NCBI RefSeq assembly: GCF_003048875.2
Contig: NZ_CP049264.1
Location: forward strand, 1,922,001-1,986,000
Direction: 5' to 3'
DNA from: Campylobacter concisus
GTDB taxonomy: Bacteria > Campylobacterota > Campylobacteria > Campylobacterales > Campylobacteraceae
Length of the DNA stretch: 64,000 nucleotides
The first letter of the stretch is position 1; the number at the start of each line of letters is the position of its first letter. The notes below the pieces were generated by a model. It was not told the origin of the DNA and ran no database searches. It saw nothing but the letters and a program-made list of their open reading frames with translations. Positions 18,901 through 27,400 of the stretch are shown here, piece after piece. Both the position numbers and the translations under genes were made by a program.

Positions 18901-20415
18901 AGTTTCGACGTGAAGTCTTTCGTGTCTTCCACCATTTATATTTATGGTGTCATCTCCGCCTTGGGTGTTGATATTTAGCCAGTTTAAATTTGAGTTATCG
19001 GCATTGATGGTATCTTTACCTTCATTAAGATAGCTGCCATCGCCAAAGACTATAGTGCTAGCCACGTCACCAGCTTTGTGGTTTATCGTCGCATCTTTGA
19101 AATTTAGTGTATTGTCGCCATTATCTTTAAATGTAACGTCAAAAGATTTATCATTATTAAACTGGTTATTTACAGTGATATCATGATCATTATCTACTAT
19201 TTTTTCGCTATTTGATGCTTTTAAGCCACCTATGCTAACTTCTAGCGAAACGCTCTCTTTAAAGTAGCCATTGTTTTCTACGCCCTTATCTACATCTGTG
19301 AAAATTTTCTCTGATGTGTCAAGTGTGCCTTCATTTTGGTCGTGATCGTTTGCCACTTCAACACGCACGCTTACTTTATTTATATCGCCAGCTCTTACAT
19401 CTTTTATCACGCCACTATCATCTAGCTTTTGCCAAGTTTTACCACCATCTAGCGAGTACTCTGCATTTTCATAGTCTTTGCCAGCAGTTGCCTCTCCGCC
19501 AAATTTAAGCGTCACATCTACCTTTTTATCAGCATCAGCCTCCGCTACTTCACCTTTTAGGTTGTACTCTAGGTATGATTTGTCGTTTGAGCTTCTTGGG
19601 TCTGAACTCTTTTCGTAGCCAAATTCTGACTTATCTTCAACCGAGATATTTTTAACTATATCTTTGCTCTCGTCAGGTTTTGGCTCAGGTTGTGGGGTCG
19701 GCTCTGGTTTAGGCTCAGGTTTTGGTTGTGGTTCTGGAGTTGGCTCAGGTTTTGGTTCTGGTTTTGGCTCCGGAGTTGGCTCAGGTTTTGGCTCCGGTTG
19801 TGGGGTTGGATTTTCTGGTTCTGGTTTTGGTTCTACTGGCTCAACCGGTTTAGGCTGCGGAGTTGGAGCTGGATTTTCTGGTTGTGATGGCTCAACTGGG
19901 GCTACAGGTGCAATGGCAGAATTTATATCACTATCTGAACCATCAAAAACATCACTACCGCCACCTTTTACCTCTTGGTTAGTTAGTTTTACAGCGCCAA
20001 AAGTATCTGAAAGTGATCTAAAGCTAGCTGATACATCAGAGCTTTCATGACCGCCATGCTCAAACCTTGTCTCGCCAAGGCTCACGCCGTCACCGCCTCT
20101 GCCACCGCTATTGCCACCAGCGGCACTCTCTTCGAGATTTGCTAAATTTTCACCTTTTAAAAGGGCTTTTTGTATAGCTGCTACCTCTTTGTCTGAGCTA
20201 AGGTCGTTATTTAAATTTAGAGTTTCGCCATCTTTTAGCTCAAACTCCTTGCCGTCGTTTGATGCGATAGTTACCTTTGCGCCGTTTGCTTTAACAACAT
20301 CGCCCTCGTATAAACTATCTCCCGCGACAACAACTCTTTCGTTGCCATTTTTATCTATAACTACTACTTCCTTGGAGCCAAGAATGTTTTTAATAACACC
20401 TACTTTAACAGCCAT
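15946..20415 (-). CDS. protein B: 1489-aa retention-module RTX adhesin with an internally duplicated body
   Basis: The start at 20415 (MAVKVGVIKNILG) has AAAGGAGG 5 bases upstream; an in-frame TTG 21 bases earlier is less likely. Residues 1-75 are the retention module and ESAAGG near 96-101 is the expected LapG site. The remainder is two homologous halves. Each has a Pro-Glu-Lys linker (PEPKPEPTPEP type), a Calx-beta-like domain (EVAEADAD..DVKLKF), RTX-like motifs (GGDDTININGG), and a type I secretion-like ending. The first half ends KGYIDVKDGINVDL at about residue 822, mid-protein. The second ends TAYIDVKENIHVDL at the true C-terminus. It probably arose by fusion or duplication of a C-like protein. 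The promoter lacks the palindrome found at five paralogs. Confidence 0.88.
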   Translation of the reverse strand: MAVKVGVIKNILGSKEVVVIDKNGNERVVVAGDSLYEGDVVKANGAKVTIASNDGKEFELKDGETLNLNNDLSSDKEVAAIQKALLKGENLANLEESAAGGNSGGRGGDGVSLGETRFEHGGHESSDVSASFRSLSDTFGAVKLTNQEVKGGGSDVFDGSDSDINSAIAPVAPVEPSQPENPAPTPQPKPVEPVEPKPEPENPTPQPEPKPEPTPEPKPEPKPEPTPEPQPKPEPKPEPTPQPEPKPDESKDIVKNISVEDKSEFGYEKSSDPRSSNDKSYLEYNLKGEVAEADADKKVDVTLKFGGEATAGKDYENAEYSLDGGKTWQKLDDSGVIKDVRAGDINKVSVRVEVANDHDQNEGTLDTSEKIFTDVDKGVENNGYFKESVSLEVSIGGLKASNSEKIVDNDHDITVNNQFNNDKSFDVTFKDNGDNTLNFKDATINHKAGDVASTIVFGDGSYLNEGKDTINADNSNLNWLNINTQGGDDTININGGRHERLHVETGADNDTVNLNGGTYIGTDPYQSGFTLDSGNDVLNLNGTKDDHVKMTDMYLRTGSGEKDEINIKYADIDSTYKNSANHIEAEAKNNTINVENSNLKGINIGTETNTGTDVNRNPLNFDLNLKSSTLDDVNLNTIYKTHVVVEDTKINGNYPENATKWNFADTDDTLELRSGTLNDMTVNLGNGEDKVIVTKDMKLNGYTAINGGTDYKTDTLVIDGNVDFNKFKSFEELQVTGKEKVSLKLEDLYDMLDIKNNDSKHILTVTEAAGGVELAGFKLSEYGRGLKEGFTRYEADFGFQNNGRSYTEKGYIDVKDGINVDLGAKPEPTPIEPVEPVNPAPQPEPKPEPKPEPAPQPEPKPEPQPTPDPEPEYINEYDSKYVKDIGIYGKRGFQIENHEKSNMWEHNNLIFELRGEVAEADADQKIDVKLKFSGEATYGKDYDKIQYSLDNENWIDLDSSGVIKGLRAGDINKVVVRANVIDDKELNEGKLLSENSEKFYESWDKEKLFKDADKGVENNHYYSESVILEFSIDNAKYTYEGGIIDNDHITTVNSEFHNDKRFDVEYLQNGDNVLNFNNATVSHKEGEEPSKIHFSEVYSNSGDTEVNINSSNLNWLDIRTNTGKDKVEINNSNLNNVTIDTRNENDTININGGTHEKVEINAGFGNDVININGGVFNKETIYLGINSDILNITGTKADHVKMTDIHISTNANKFNGAIQWVSNELIKGDEDVINIKYTDINSTTSAEKSAIYAGSSKGTINIDSSNLDNVELNGGSRVPSFGETYHTDINLKSSTLKDVDIMAYINEMHVVVEDTHASASGLPAEHHANWILSGHENAKDYLELRSGSLTNIKIDLSDGSDSVFISKDMKLEGGTSILGGYSDNRSRYDHDTLLVDGQIDFTKVKSFEELKVTSNEKVTLKALDIADMLDVGHEHSNNLLQITEASGGVKLEGFSKSAANAVEGFERYEANYGTTTAYIDVKENIHVDL

Positions 20416-20444
20416 CGCTGCCTCCTTTAAAATCAATTTGACAC

Positions 20445-20450
20445 ATTATA
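20445..20450 (-). promoter_or_regulatory. -10 element of gene B
   Basis: TATAAT on the minus strand, about 30 bases upstream of the start codon, preceded by a T-rich stretch as in Campylobacter sigma-70 promoters. No TTGTAC palindrome is present. Confidence 0.6.
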
Positions 20451-20551
20451 AATATTTCTTTTAAATATAAAGTAATATAAATATGATGTTAATTCTTAAG
20501 ATTACTCTGTTGCAGTGGGTTTTAAAAATTAAGTTTTGATAAATGTAAGCA

Positions 20552-20569
20552 AGATCCCAAAAGGGATCT
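20552..20569. terminator. terminator of gene C
   Basis: Stem AGATCCC / GGGATCT with an AAAA loop, 6 bases past the gene C stop on the minus strand, followed by a T-rich stretch. Confidence 0.75.
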
Positions 20570-20574
20570 AAATT

Positions 20575-21981
20575 TTAAAGATCGACGTGAATGTCCTCTT
20601 TTATATCTATATAGACTGTGCCTTGATGCTCGCTACCGTCTGCTAAGTGCGTATTATAGGTACTTTCATATCTGTGGTAGCCATTTTCTGCTCCGCTAGT
20701 TTCGCTAAAACCATTAAGTTTTACAGTGCCATGGGCTTCACTAAATTTAACTACATTAGAGCCATTGTCTAAAATGTCACTCAAATGAGCCACATCATTG
20801 CCATTTAATGTCACATAAGCACCGCTCGTTACTTTTAATTCTTCAAAACCAGAGACTTTTGAGAAGTCGATATTATTATCAAGCACAAGAGTATCATAGC
20901 CCTTGCCACCAAATATTTGAGTATTATTATCTATATCTGTTCTTGTCATAGTTAAACTAACTGTATCGTCTCCACCACCTAGATAAAATTTAGAATTTTT
21001 TATGATAGCTGATGTCACATTTAAAGTATCGTTTTGATTATCTGAGAAGTAAAATTCGTTATTTTTACCATGAAATTCTGAGTCGTCTATATGCATATTG
21101 ACTTTGTTATTTCTGCCGTCAAATTTAACGTCACCCATAAATTTTGGCCCAAGAAAATTCATATCAAAAAGCGGTGTGTGGTCTAAATTTGCGTGCGAGC
21201 CTTTTATATCTATCTCGCCGTCTCCACCGCATACTTTTATATTCATAGTGGTCTTTTCGCCGTCGTTTGCTTCGATAGTAGTGTGTCCGTTAAAGATAGT
21301 GTTGTCCATATTTAGCGTATCTACTTCGTTTGGATTTGTAAAACTTGAAAGAGAAATTTTCGTATCACCAAAAAAGCCCACCCAGTCGGTGTTTATAGTG
21401 TCATTTCCTCCGCCAAGCCTTATATCTGCACCGTTTTTGATTTCACATCTTTGGATATCTATAACGTCGTTATCTAGACCTGTATGAATGGCAGCATTTT
21501 CCATCGTCGCACCATAAATTTTCACGCTATCATCGCCGTCATTTGTATATAAAAGCGTATGATCTTTTATGCCGACGTTGTTTCTTATCTCTATATCGTC
21601 ATTGCCGGCTCCAGCGTCAAATCTAAGCCCTCTAACCTCGATATTATCGTGAATTCTTAGCTTGTTGTCGCCATCTCCTGCGTCTATCTTGGCATCATTT
21701 ATGATAGATCTTGTCATATCGACTATGTCGTTGCCATTGTCAAAACGCACATCGTTTGCACTCGTGGTTGCGTCTGCGATGTTTAAAATTTGATCCTGCG
21801 CTTTTGGCCTTGCATCTGCCACCCTTCGTCCGTATAGCTCAGCAAGAAATTTTTCAGGCTCAAGTATCTCAAGTGACTTTATCTCCTCTATGATCCTCAC
21901 GTGAGGGTCGTTTTGCCCGCCATTTTGGCTCACGCCACCGCTTAAATTTAACCCCTCTTTGTCGGCTACTTCTACGCTCAT
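20575..21981 (-). CDS. protein C: 468-aa RTX-like protein without retention module
   Basis: The N-terminus (MSVEVADKEGLNLSGGVSQN) is not the retention module and no AAG site is seen. From about residue 80 there are repeated RTX-like units such as DGDNKL, AGNDDIEI and GGGDDTVSL. The C-terminal 90 residues (FEELKVTSGAYVTLNGNDVA onward, ending YIDIKEDIHVDL) match the secretion domain of protein B. It is expected to be exported by type I secretion but, lacking the module, released rather than held. The last 15 bases of the coding DNA are nearly the same as in gene B. The residue 25-70 segment (IIEEIKSLEILEPEKFLAEL) is unlike anything else in the array. AAGGA precedes the ATG. Confidence 0.82.
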   Translation of the reverse strand: MSVEVADKEGLNLSGGVSQNGGQNDPHVRIIEEIKSLEILEPEKFLAELYGRRVADARPKAQDQILNIADATTSANDVRFDNGNDIVDMTRSIINDAKIDAGDGDNKLRIHDNIEVRGLRFDAGAGNDDIEIRNNVGIKDHTLLYTNDGDDSVKIYGATMENAAIHTGLDNDVIDIQRCEIKNGADIRLGGGNDTINTDWVGFFGDTKISLSSFTNPNEVDTLNMDNTIFNGHTTIEANDGEKTTMNIKVCGGDGEIDIKGSHANLDHTPLFDMNFLGPKFMGDVKFDGRNNKVNMHIDDSEFHGKNNEFYFSDNQNDTLNVTSAIIKNSKFYLGGGDDTVSLTMTRTDIDNNTQIFGGKGYDTLVLDNNIDFSKVSGFEELKVTSGAYVTLNGNDVAHLSDILDNGSNVVKFSEAHGTVKLNGFSETSGAENGYHRYESTYNTHLADGSEHQGTVYIDIKEDIHVDL

Positions 21982-22013
21982 ATTAATCCTTTCTTAAAAA
22001 AATTGACTTTTGG

Positions 22014-22021
22014 ATTTTAAT
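22014..22021 (-). promoter_or_regulatory. -10 element of gene C
   Basis: ATTAAAAT on the minus strand, the same 8-mer used by genes D and F, about 33 bases upstream of the ATG. The operator position holds only an AT-rich imperfect palindrome without GTAC half-sites. Confidence 0.5.
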
Positions 22022-22127
22022 AAGCGTTTTTAAATCACATTGAAATATAAATTATATTGATTATCAAAAGAAATGCCTAAATTTAGGCTTTTTGTATAAA
22101 AAATTTTATTAAATGAAGCAAGGGGAG

Positions 22128-22152
22128 TTTAGACCCAAAAAGTGGGTCTAAA
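22128..22152. terminator. terminator of gene D
   Basis: 10-bp stem TTTAGACCCA / TGGGTCTAAA with a 5-base loop, directly after the gene D stop. Confidence 0.82.
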
Positions 22153-22154
22153 TT

Positions 22155-25100
22155 TTACATTAATTCGTTTACATTGACATTTTGTATAGTAAGCGTAAAT
22201 GTCTGACCGCCTTCATTTACGTTATATACATATCCGTTGCTAATTTCAGTAGAAGCACCTGCTACTTCAGATGAACCCTCTGTAAATGTGCCAACACCTT
22301 TTACGCCTTTTACGATTAGCGATGTTGCACCTTCACCACCGACATTTTTTATGAAATTTGCGATATCAGACGCATGGAAGAACGTAAAGTCCTCATTAGC
22401 GTCTGACATATCAAGCACCTCAAAGCCACTTATCTTGCCGGCATTTGTCGTATTAAATGATGCGTCATGAACTTTTAGCGTATCTATGCCATCGCCTCCA
22501 TTTATAGCAGTGCCATTTAGGCTTACGTCCTTGCCAAGATCGACTAAGTCATTGCCGTCGCCACCTGAAAGGTAGGTGTTGGTTAGTGTCACGTTATCAG
22601 CTATATTGATAGTGTCGTTGCCTTTGCCTGAGTTGATGTTTGATGCATCGTAGTCATGCGCAGCTTCGCCTGCAGCTGGACTTAAATTTACACTTGATGT
22701 GCCAGTTAGATCAGCGTTGATATTTATCGTATCGTCTCCGCCTTGAGTGAAAATTTTAACATCAGTATTATCATGAGTGCCAGCTCCGATAGTCACGCTA
22801 TCGCCGTCATCTGCGGTATTTATAGTAACCCTTCTAAGCTCAGCGTTATCGATAGTCACGGTTTTTACGCCAGCATTTCCAACGCCTGCACCCTCTATGT
22901 TTGTATCAACTAGACCAGTAGCTCTTGCGACATTTAGCGTTACGTTGCCATTTTCAAGCATGATGTTTGAATCCACCATAGAAACATCACCATCGACATT
23001 TACACGGTCATCTCCGCCATTTGTGTAGATGATAGCCTTGTCAAATGAGCTATTTCCAGAGACGTTAATAGTGTCATTTCCGCCGCCTGCACCGATATAT
23101 GTGCTATATCCATCGTTTGAGATCATGGTGACATCTTTTAAATTTATCTCATCATCACCATATCCAGTCTCAATGGCAGCGTTGTTAAATTTAGCGCCAG
23201 TAACATCTACGCTGTCTCTATCGTCACTTACTCCAGCATCAGCTGAGCTAGTGTTTATCTTAGTGTTTGAAATTTCAGCGCCTCTTTCGATAGTTAGTGT
23301 ATCGCGACCTTTGCCCATCTCTATGTAGTTTGAGTAAATTCCAGCTTGATTAGCTACTGGATTTGCCACGTGAGCTGGTGAGCTTATAGGGTCATTATGT
23401 GTGGCGCTATTATTTTTTATTTCAGTGCTGCCTTTGATAGTTAGACTATCATTGCCCTCACCTGTGTAGATATCCATGACATCTGCTTTAGTATCTTGAA
23501 GTACGATCTTATCATTACCATTGCCACTTTTTATTTCAGAGTTATATATGCCTGCACTGATGAAATTTAGCATATCGCCTGTGTCTGAGTCGCCTGTATC
23601 GATATCAACTCTCCTGATACTTGCGTCAGTTACATTTATAGTGTCGTCGCCCTCGCCTGTTTTTATAAAGCTATCAGTTCTGCTTCCTGCATACTCAGTC
23701 TCATCAGTTGTTCCGTTATTAGTAACGTAAGCATACATATCGCTTTTAATATTTACGGTGTCGTTATCAGCACCAGTGTCTATTTTTGTATTTTTTATAA
23801 GCTGATGATTATCACTTTTTTCGATATTTACAGTGTCGTTGCCACTTCCTGTTTTAAACAAGACATTGTCCAAAATCGTACTACTAAGGCTTGGACCAGA
23901 ATCATCTTTTATAGTAAATACATCATTGCCATCGTGGCTTGTAAATCTTGTATCTGTTATAACAGTTCCATTTATATTGAGTGTATCTTGATTTTTCTCT
24001 CCACCAGCGTTTCCAAGGTCTATCCTAGTGTTTTCTACAACAGCATCTTTTCCAGTATTAAACACATCGTCGCCATCGCCCATTTTTATAACATCATTGG
24101 CATTTTCTTTTAGATCATATAACCCACTTGAAAAATAGACTTCCTCTTTTATAGTTATCGTATCATCACCATCTTTTGTGTCAATGATAGTTTTCATAGT
24201 GTTGCCATTGTCTGGGTCAGAATTTACAAGAGCAGGGTTTAAGCCCTCTGTAGATGCATCTATATTTTCTGTGATATTTATATTGTCATCATTATCGATG
24301 ATCTTGCCCTCAGCCGTGCCAGATGTGATAGCAGCGTTGTTTGTAGTCACGCTAAGAGTTACACCCTCTTTATAAACGCCGTAGTCTTTTATGCCAGGAG
24401 CGATATTTGCGCCTAGATCCTCACTGCTTGTGCCCTCGTTTTGATTACCTGCTGTTTGACCGTAGTCGTCGATAACCTGCACTCTAACCTTTACATTTGC
24501 GATATCGCTTGGCGCGACGCCGCTTATCGTGCCACCATTTTGTATCGCTGTCCAACTATGTCCGCCATCAAGTGAGTACTCCATAGCGTTTGAGTAGTCT
24601 CTGCTTGCACTTGCACCGCTTAAATTTAGCGTTAGATCAGTAGGTGTAGTTGAGCTTGTAGCAGCTGATAGGCCTAGGTTATAGACTAGATACTCGTTGG
24701 GAGTCGCCTCTCTTGCCTCGCCGCTACCTTCAAGCGATACGCTTAGTGCCACAGGGGTTGCTGGAGTGACTGGAGTAGCTGGAGTAACCGGTATTACAGG
24801 GGTTACAGGATTTGTTGGGCTTGCTGGGTTTTGCGGTGCAACATTATCGTTCTCGCCATTGTCGCCATTATCAGCATAGCCGCCGATTGGGCTATTAAAA
24901 GAGTCAAAAGCTCTATTTGCATCAGTTAAATTTCTAAAATTTTCATTGATATTTGCGTAGTGGCCACCCTCAGCAAAGCTAGCTGCGCCTAGACTTACGC
25001 CATCTCCGCCAGCACCGCCAGCTGCTGCATTACCACCAGCAGCTGTCTCTTCAAGATCTGTAATGTTTGCGCCATTTAAAAGAGCGTTTTGAAGCGCTGC

Positions 25101-25355
25101 AACCTCTGGATTGGCACTTTGTGCGTTTGCCGCCTCTTTTGGATCAAGTGAGATAGTATCTTCGCCTACTATAGAGACTTCCTTGCCGTCATTTGCAGCG
25201 ATGACTACCTTCGCATCAGCTGAAGTTGTCTTTATGCTCTCGCCCTCATACAAGCTATCGCCAACTTTTAAAATTCTTTCGTTTCCACTTTTATCGACTG
25301 CGATCACTTCAGTTTGACCTGAAATTGATTTTATACTTCCTAGTTTTGCTGCCAT
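22155..25355 (-). CDS. protein D: 1066-aa retention-module RTX adhesin
   Basis: The start at 25355 (MAAKLGSIKSISGQ) is preferred over the ATG 6 bases upstream, because AAGGA lies 5 bases before it and abuts the earlier one. Residues 1-75 are the retention module and ETAAGGNAAAGG near 103-114 holds the predicted LapG site. A Pro-Thr-Val linker (TPVIPVTPATPVTPATPV) follows, then a Calx-beta-like domain (DLTLNLSGASASRDYSNAME), then about 550 residues of RTX-like units (GDGDDVFN, GEGNDSLTIKG). The C-terminal domain (FEVLDMSDANEDF to NVNELM) is the most diverged of the family but keeps the same layout. The body is clearly related to protein G. Confidence 0.88.
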   Translation of the reverse strand: MAAKLGSIKSISGQTEVIAVDKSGNERILKVGDSLYEGESIKTTSADAKVVIAANDGKEVSIVGEDTISLDPKEAANAQSANPEVAALQNALLNGANITDLEETAAGGNAAAGGAGGDGVSLGAASFAEGGHYANINENFRNLTDANRAFDSFNSPIGGYADNGDNGENDNVAPQNPASPTNPVTPVIPVTPATPVTPATPVALSVSLEGSGEAREATPNEYLVYNLGLSAATSSTTPTDLTLNLSGASASRDYSNAMEYSLDGGHSWTAIQNGGTISGVAPSDIANVKVRVQVIDDYGQTAGNQNEGTSSEDLGANIAPGIKDYGVYKEGVTLSVTTNNAAITSGTAEGKIIDNDDNINITENIDASTEGLNPALVNSDPDNGNTMKTIIDTKDGDDTITIKEEVYFSSGLYDLKENANDVIKMGDGDDVFNTGKDAVVENTRIDLGNAGGEKNQDTLNINGTVITDTRFTSHDGNDVFTIKDDSGPSLSSTILDNVLFKTGSGNDTVNIEKSDNHQLIKNTKIDTGADNDTVNIKSDMYAYVTNNGTTDETEYAGSRTDSFIKTGEGDDTINVTDASIRRVDIDTGDSDTGDMLNFISAGIYNSEIKSGNGNDKIVLQDTKADVMDIYTGEGNDSLTIKGSTEIKNNSATHNDPISSPAHVANPVANQAGIYSNYIEMGKGRDTLTIERGAEISNTKINTSSADAGVSDDRDSVDVTGAKFNNAAIETGYGDDEINLKDVTMISNDGYSTYIGAGGGNDTINVSGNSSFDKAIIYTNGGDDRVNVDGDVSMVDSNIMLENGNVTLNVARATGLVDTNIEGAGVGNAGVKTVTIDNAELRRVTINTADDGDSVTIGAGTHDNTDVKIFTQGGDDTININADLTGTSSVNLSPAAGEAAHDYDASNINSGKGNDTINIADNVTLTNTYLSGGDGNDLVDLGKDVSLNGTAINGGDGIDTLKVHDASFNTTNAGKISGFEVLDMSDANEDFTFFHASDIANFIKNVGGEGATSLIVKGVKGVGTFTEGSSEVAGASTEISNGYVYNVNEGGQTFTLTIQNVNVNELM

Positions 25356-25382
25356 TTTCATCCTTGTTAAATTTTTTCTCGC

Positions 25383-25428
25383 ATTTTAATAAATTTTATA
25401 ATTCATGTATATTGTACCCAGGTACAAT
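25383..25428 (-). promoter_or_regulatory. promoter and palindromic operator of gene D
   Basis: ATTGTACCCAGGTACAAT at 25411-25428 has 8-bp arms around a CA centre. ATTAAAAT lies exactly 20 bp downstream at 25383-25390, 28 bases from the start codon. The rest of the 25356-25679 gap holds only the ilvD promoter. Confidence 0.8.
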
Positions 25429-25643
25429 AAAGCCCTTAAATTCGGCATTTGTGACACATGTATGACAATTTTACGTTATCAATTTATATATCATTTTGAT
25501 CAAAATAAGGCAAATTTCATTTTATACGTCTTATCTTTTAAGCGAGAGTTAAATTTAACGTGTTATTTATGTTATAAAACTTATTAAAAATTTTCTTTTA
25601 AATTTTGTAAAAACTTTTAAAATTTTTGATACTTTAGATGTGA

Positions 25644-25649
25644 TAAAAT
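25644..25649 (+). promoter_or_regulatory. probable -10 element of ilvD
   Basis: TAAAAT on the plus strand, 30 bases upstream of the TTG start, in an AT-rich region typical of Campylobacter promoters. Confidence 0.45.
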
Positions 25650-25679
25650 CCTCTCAAATTTTAAAAAAAGGATCAAATT

Positions 25680-27353
25680 TTGAGAAGCGACATAATAAAA
25701 AAAGGCTATACAAGAGCCCCACACCGCTCACTTTTACGTGCGACTGGGCTAAAAGACGAGGACTTTGCTAAGCCATTTATCGGCGTTGCAAACAGCTTTA
25801 TAGAGATTATCCCTGGGCACTTTTTCTTAAACAAATACGCTCAAATTTTAAAAGACGAAATTCGCAAAAATGGCTGTGTGCCGTTTGAATTTAACTGCAT
25901 AGGCGTGGATGATGGCATCGCGATGGGGCATAAGGGCATGCTATATAGCTTGCCTAGCCGCGAGATCATCGCAAATTCTATCGAAACCGTGATGAACGCG
26001 CACGCACTTGACGCGCTTGTTTGTATGCCAAACTGCGACAAGATCGTCCCTGGCATGGTCATGGGCGCTTTAAGGGTCAATGTCCCGACCATTTTCGTAA
26101 GCGGCGGTCCTATGAAAAAAGGCCACACAAAAGATGGCAGACCGATCGATCTTGCGACTGCGTTTGAGGCGGTTGGTAAATTTGAGACCAAAGAGATAGA
26201 CGAGGCCGAGCTAAGAGATATCGAGTGCAATGCATGTCCGAGTGGCGGCAGCTGTAGCGGTATGTTTACGGCAAATTCTATGAACACACTTTGCGAAGCG
26301 ATGGGCATAGCACTCCCTGGCAACGGCACCATCCTAGCGCTAACTCCAGAGCGTGAGGAGCTCATCAGGCAAGCTGCTCGCAGGATCTGCCAGATCGCCC
26401 TTGATGAGAAATTTAAGATAAGAAACATACTAAATGAAAAGGCGATCCGCAACGCACTTGTCGTTGATATGGCGATGGGTGGCAGCAGCAACACCGTCCT
26501 TCACATGCTAGCCATCTCAAGAGAAGCTGGCGTAAATTTAGACATCAAAGAGCTAAATAAGATCAGCCAAAACATCGCTCACATCGCTAAGATCAGCCCA
26601 AGCTTGCCAAACGTGCATATGGAGGATGTCGGCAGAGCTGGCGGTATGAATGCAGTGATAAAAGAAATTTCACGCAGAGACCACGGCATGCTAAATTTAG
26701 ACAATCTAACAGTGAGCGGCGAGACTTTGGGTGAGCGCGTAAAATCTAGCGACATCAAAGATGAGAGCGTCATCCACAAGGTAGAAAATGCCTATTCACA
26801 AGTTGGCGGACTTGCCATTTTGTTTGGAAATTTAGCCGAGCAAGGCTGTGTCATCAAGACAGCTGGCATCGTTGGCGAGCGTAAATTTAGCGGCAAAGCG
26901 GTCTGCTTTAACTCACAAGATGAAGCGATAGCTGGCATCTCAAGCGGCAAAGTAGATAAAGGCGACGTCGTCGTCATCCGCTACGAAGGCCCACGCGGAG
27001 GCCCTGGCATGCAAGAGATGCTAAGCCCTACTTCGCTCATCATGGGACGAGGACTTGGCGCAGACGTAGCGCTCATCACAGATGGTCGCTTTAGCGGGGC
27101 GACAAGGGGTTTAAGTATCGGTCACGTAAGCCCAGAAGCAGCTGAAGGCGGCATGATAGGCTTACTAAAAGATGGCGACATCATCGATATAGACGTTGAT
27201 AAGTACGAGATAAACGTCCGCCTAAGCGAGGTTGAGATCGCAAAGAGAAGAGCGGAATTTAAGCCAGTCGATAAAGCGCTAACCTCTCGCTGGCTAAGGC
27301 AGTATCAAAAACTAGTCACAAACGCAAGCAACGGCGCGATATTAGAGGCGTAA
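25680..27353 (+). CDS. ilvD: dihydroxy-acid dehydratase
   Basis: This 557-residue enzyme dehydrates 2,3-dihydroxy acids to 2-keto acids in valine, isoleucine and pantothenate synthesis. Iron-sulfur and active-site segments are present: [12 protein letters not shown], then [20 protein letters not shown], and near the C-terminus [14 protein letters not shown] with GRFSGATRG. Length is normal. The start is TTG at 25680 with AAAGGA 7 bases upstream, and the N-terminus [19 protein letters not shown] fits the family. It is a housekeeping gene sitting on the opposite strand in the middle of the adhesin array, which suggests that the array was assembled around it. Confidence 0.97.
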   Translation: MRSDIIKKGYTRAPHRSLLRATGLKDEDFAKPFIGVANSFIEIIPGHFFLNKYAQILKDEIRKNGCVPFEFNCIGVDDGIAMGHKGMLYSLPSREIIANSIETVMNAHALDALVCMPNCDKIVPGMVMGALRVNVPTIFVSGGPMKKGHTKDGRPIDLATAFEAVGKFETKEIDEAELRDIECNACPSGGSCSGMFTANSMNTLCEAMGIALPGNGTILALTPEREELIRQAARRICQIALDEKFKIRNILNEKAIRNALVVDMAMGGSSNTVLHMLAISREAGVNLDIKELNKISQNIAHIAKISPSLPNVHMEDVGRAGGMNAVIKEISRRDHGMLNLDNLTVSGETLGERVKSSDIKDESVIHKVENAYSQVGGLAILFGNLAEQGCVIKTAGIVGERKFSGKAVCFNSQDEAIAGISSGKVDKGDVVVIRYEGPRGGPGMQEMLSPTSLIMGRGLGADVALITDGRFSGATRGLSIGHVSPEAAEGGMIGLLKDGDIIDIDVDKYEINVRLSEVEIAKRRAEFKPVDKALTSRWLRQYQKLVTNASNGAILEA

Positions 27354-27357
27354 GTTA

Positions 27358-27379
27358 CTAAAGAGCTTTTGCTCTTTAG
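27358..27379. terminator. terminator after ilvD
   Basis: Perfect 9-bp stem CTAAAGAGC / GCTCTTTAG with a TTTT loop. It ends only 21 bases before the methyltransferase start, so that gene needs read-through or a promoter inside ilvD. Confidence 0.8.
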
Positions 27380-27400
27380 TCTTAAATTTAAAGGATATTT

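Noticed and set aside
19671-19890. Pro-Glu-Lys repeat in gene B as a separate repeat element or frameshift scar
   Set aside because: It is in frame, recurs in the second half of the protein, and is a normal linker type in exported adhesins.
22074-22095. GCCTAAATTTAGGC followed by T5 as a plus-strand terminator
   Set aside because: No plus-strand gene ends nearby; it lies in the gene D to gene C spacer and the palindrome is short and AT-rich.
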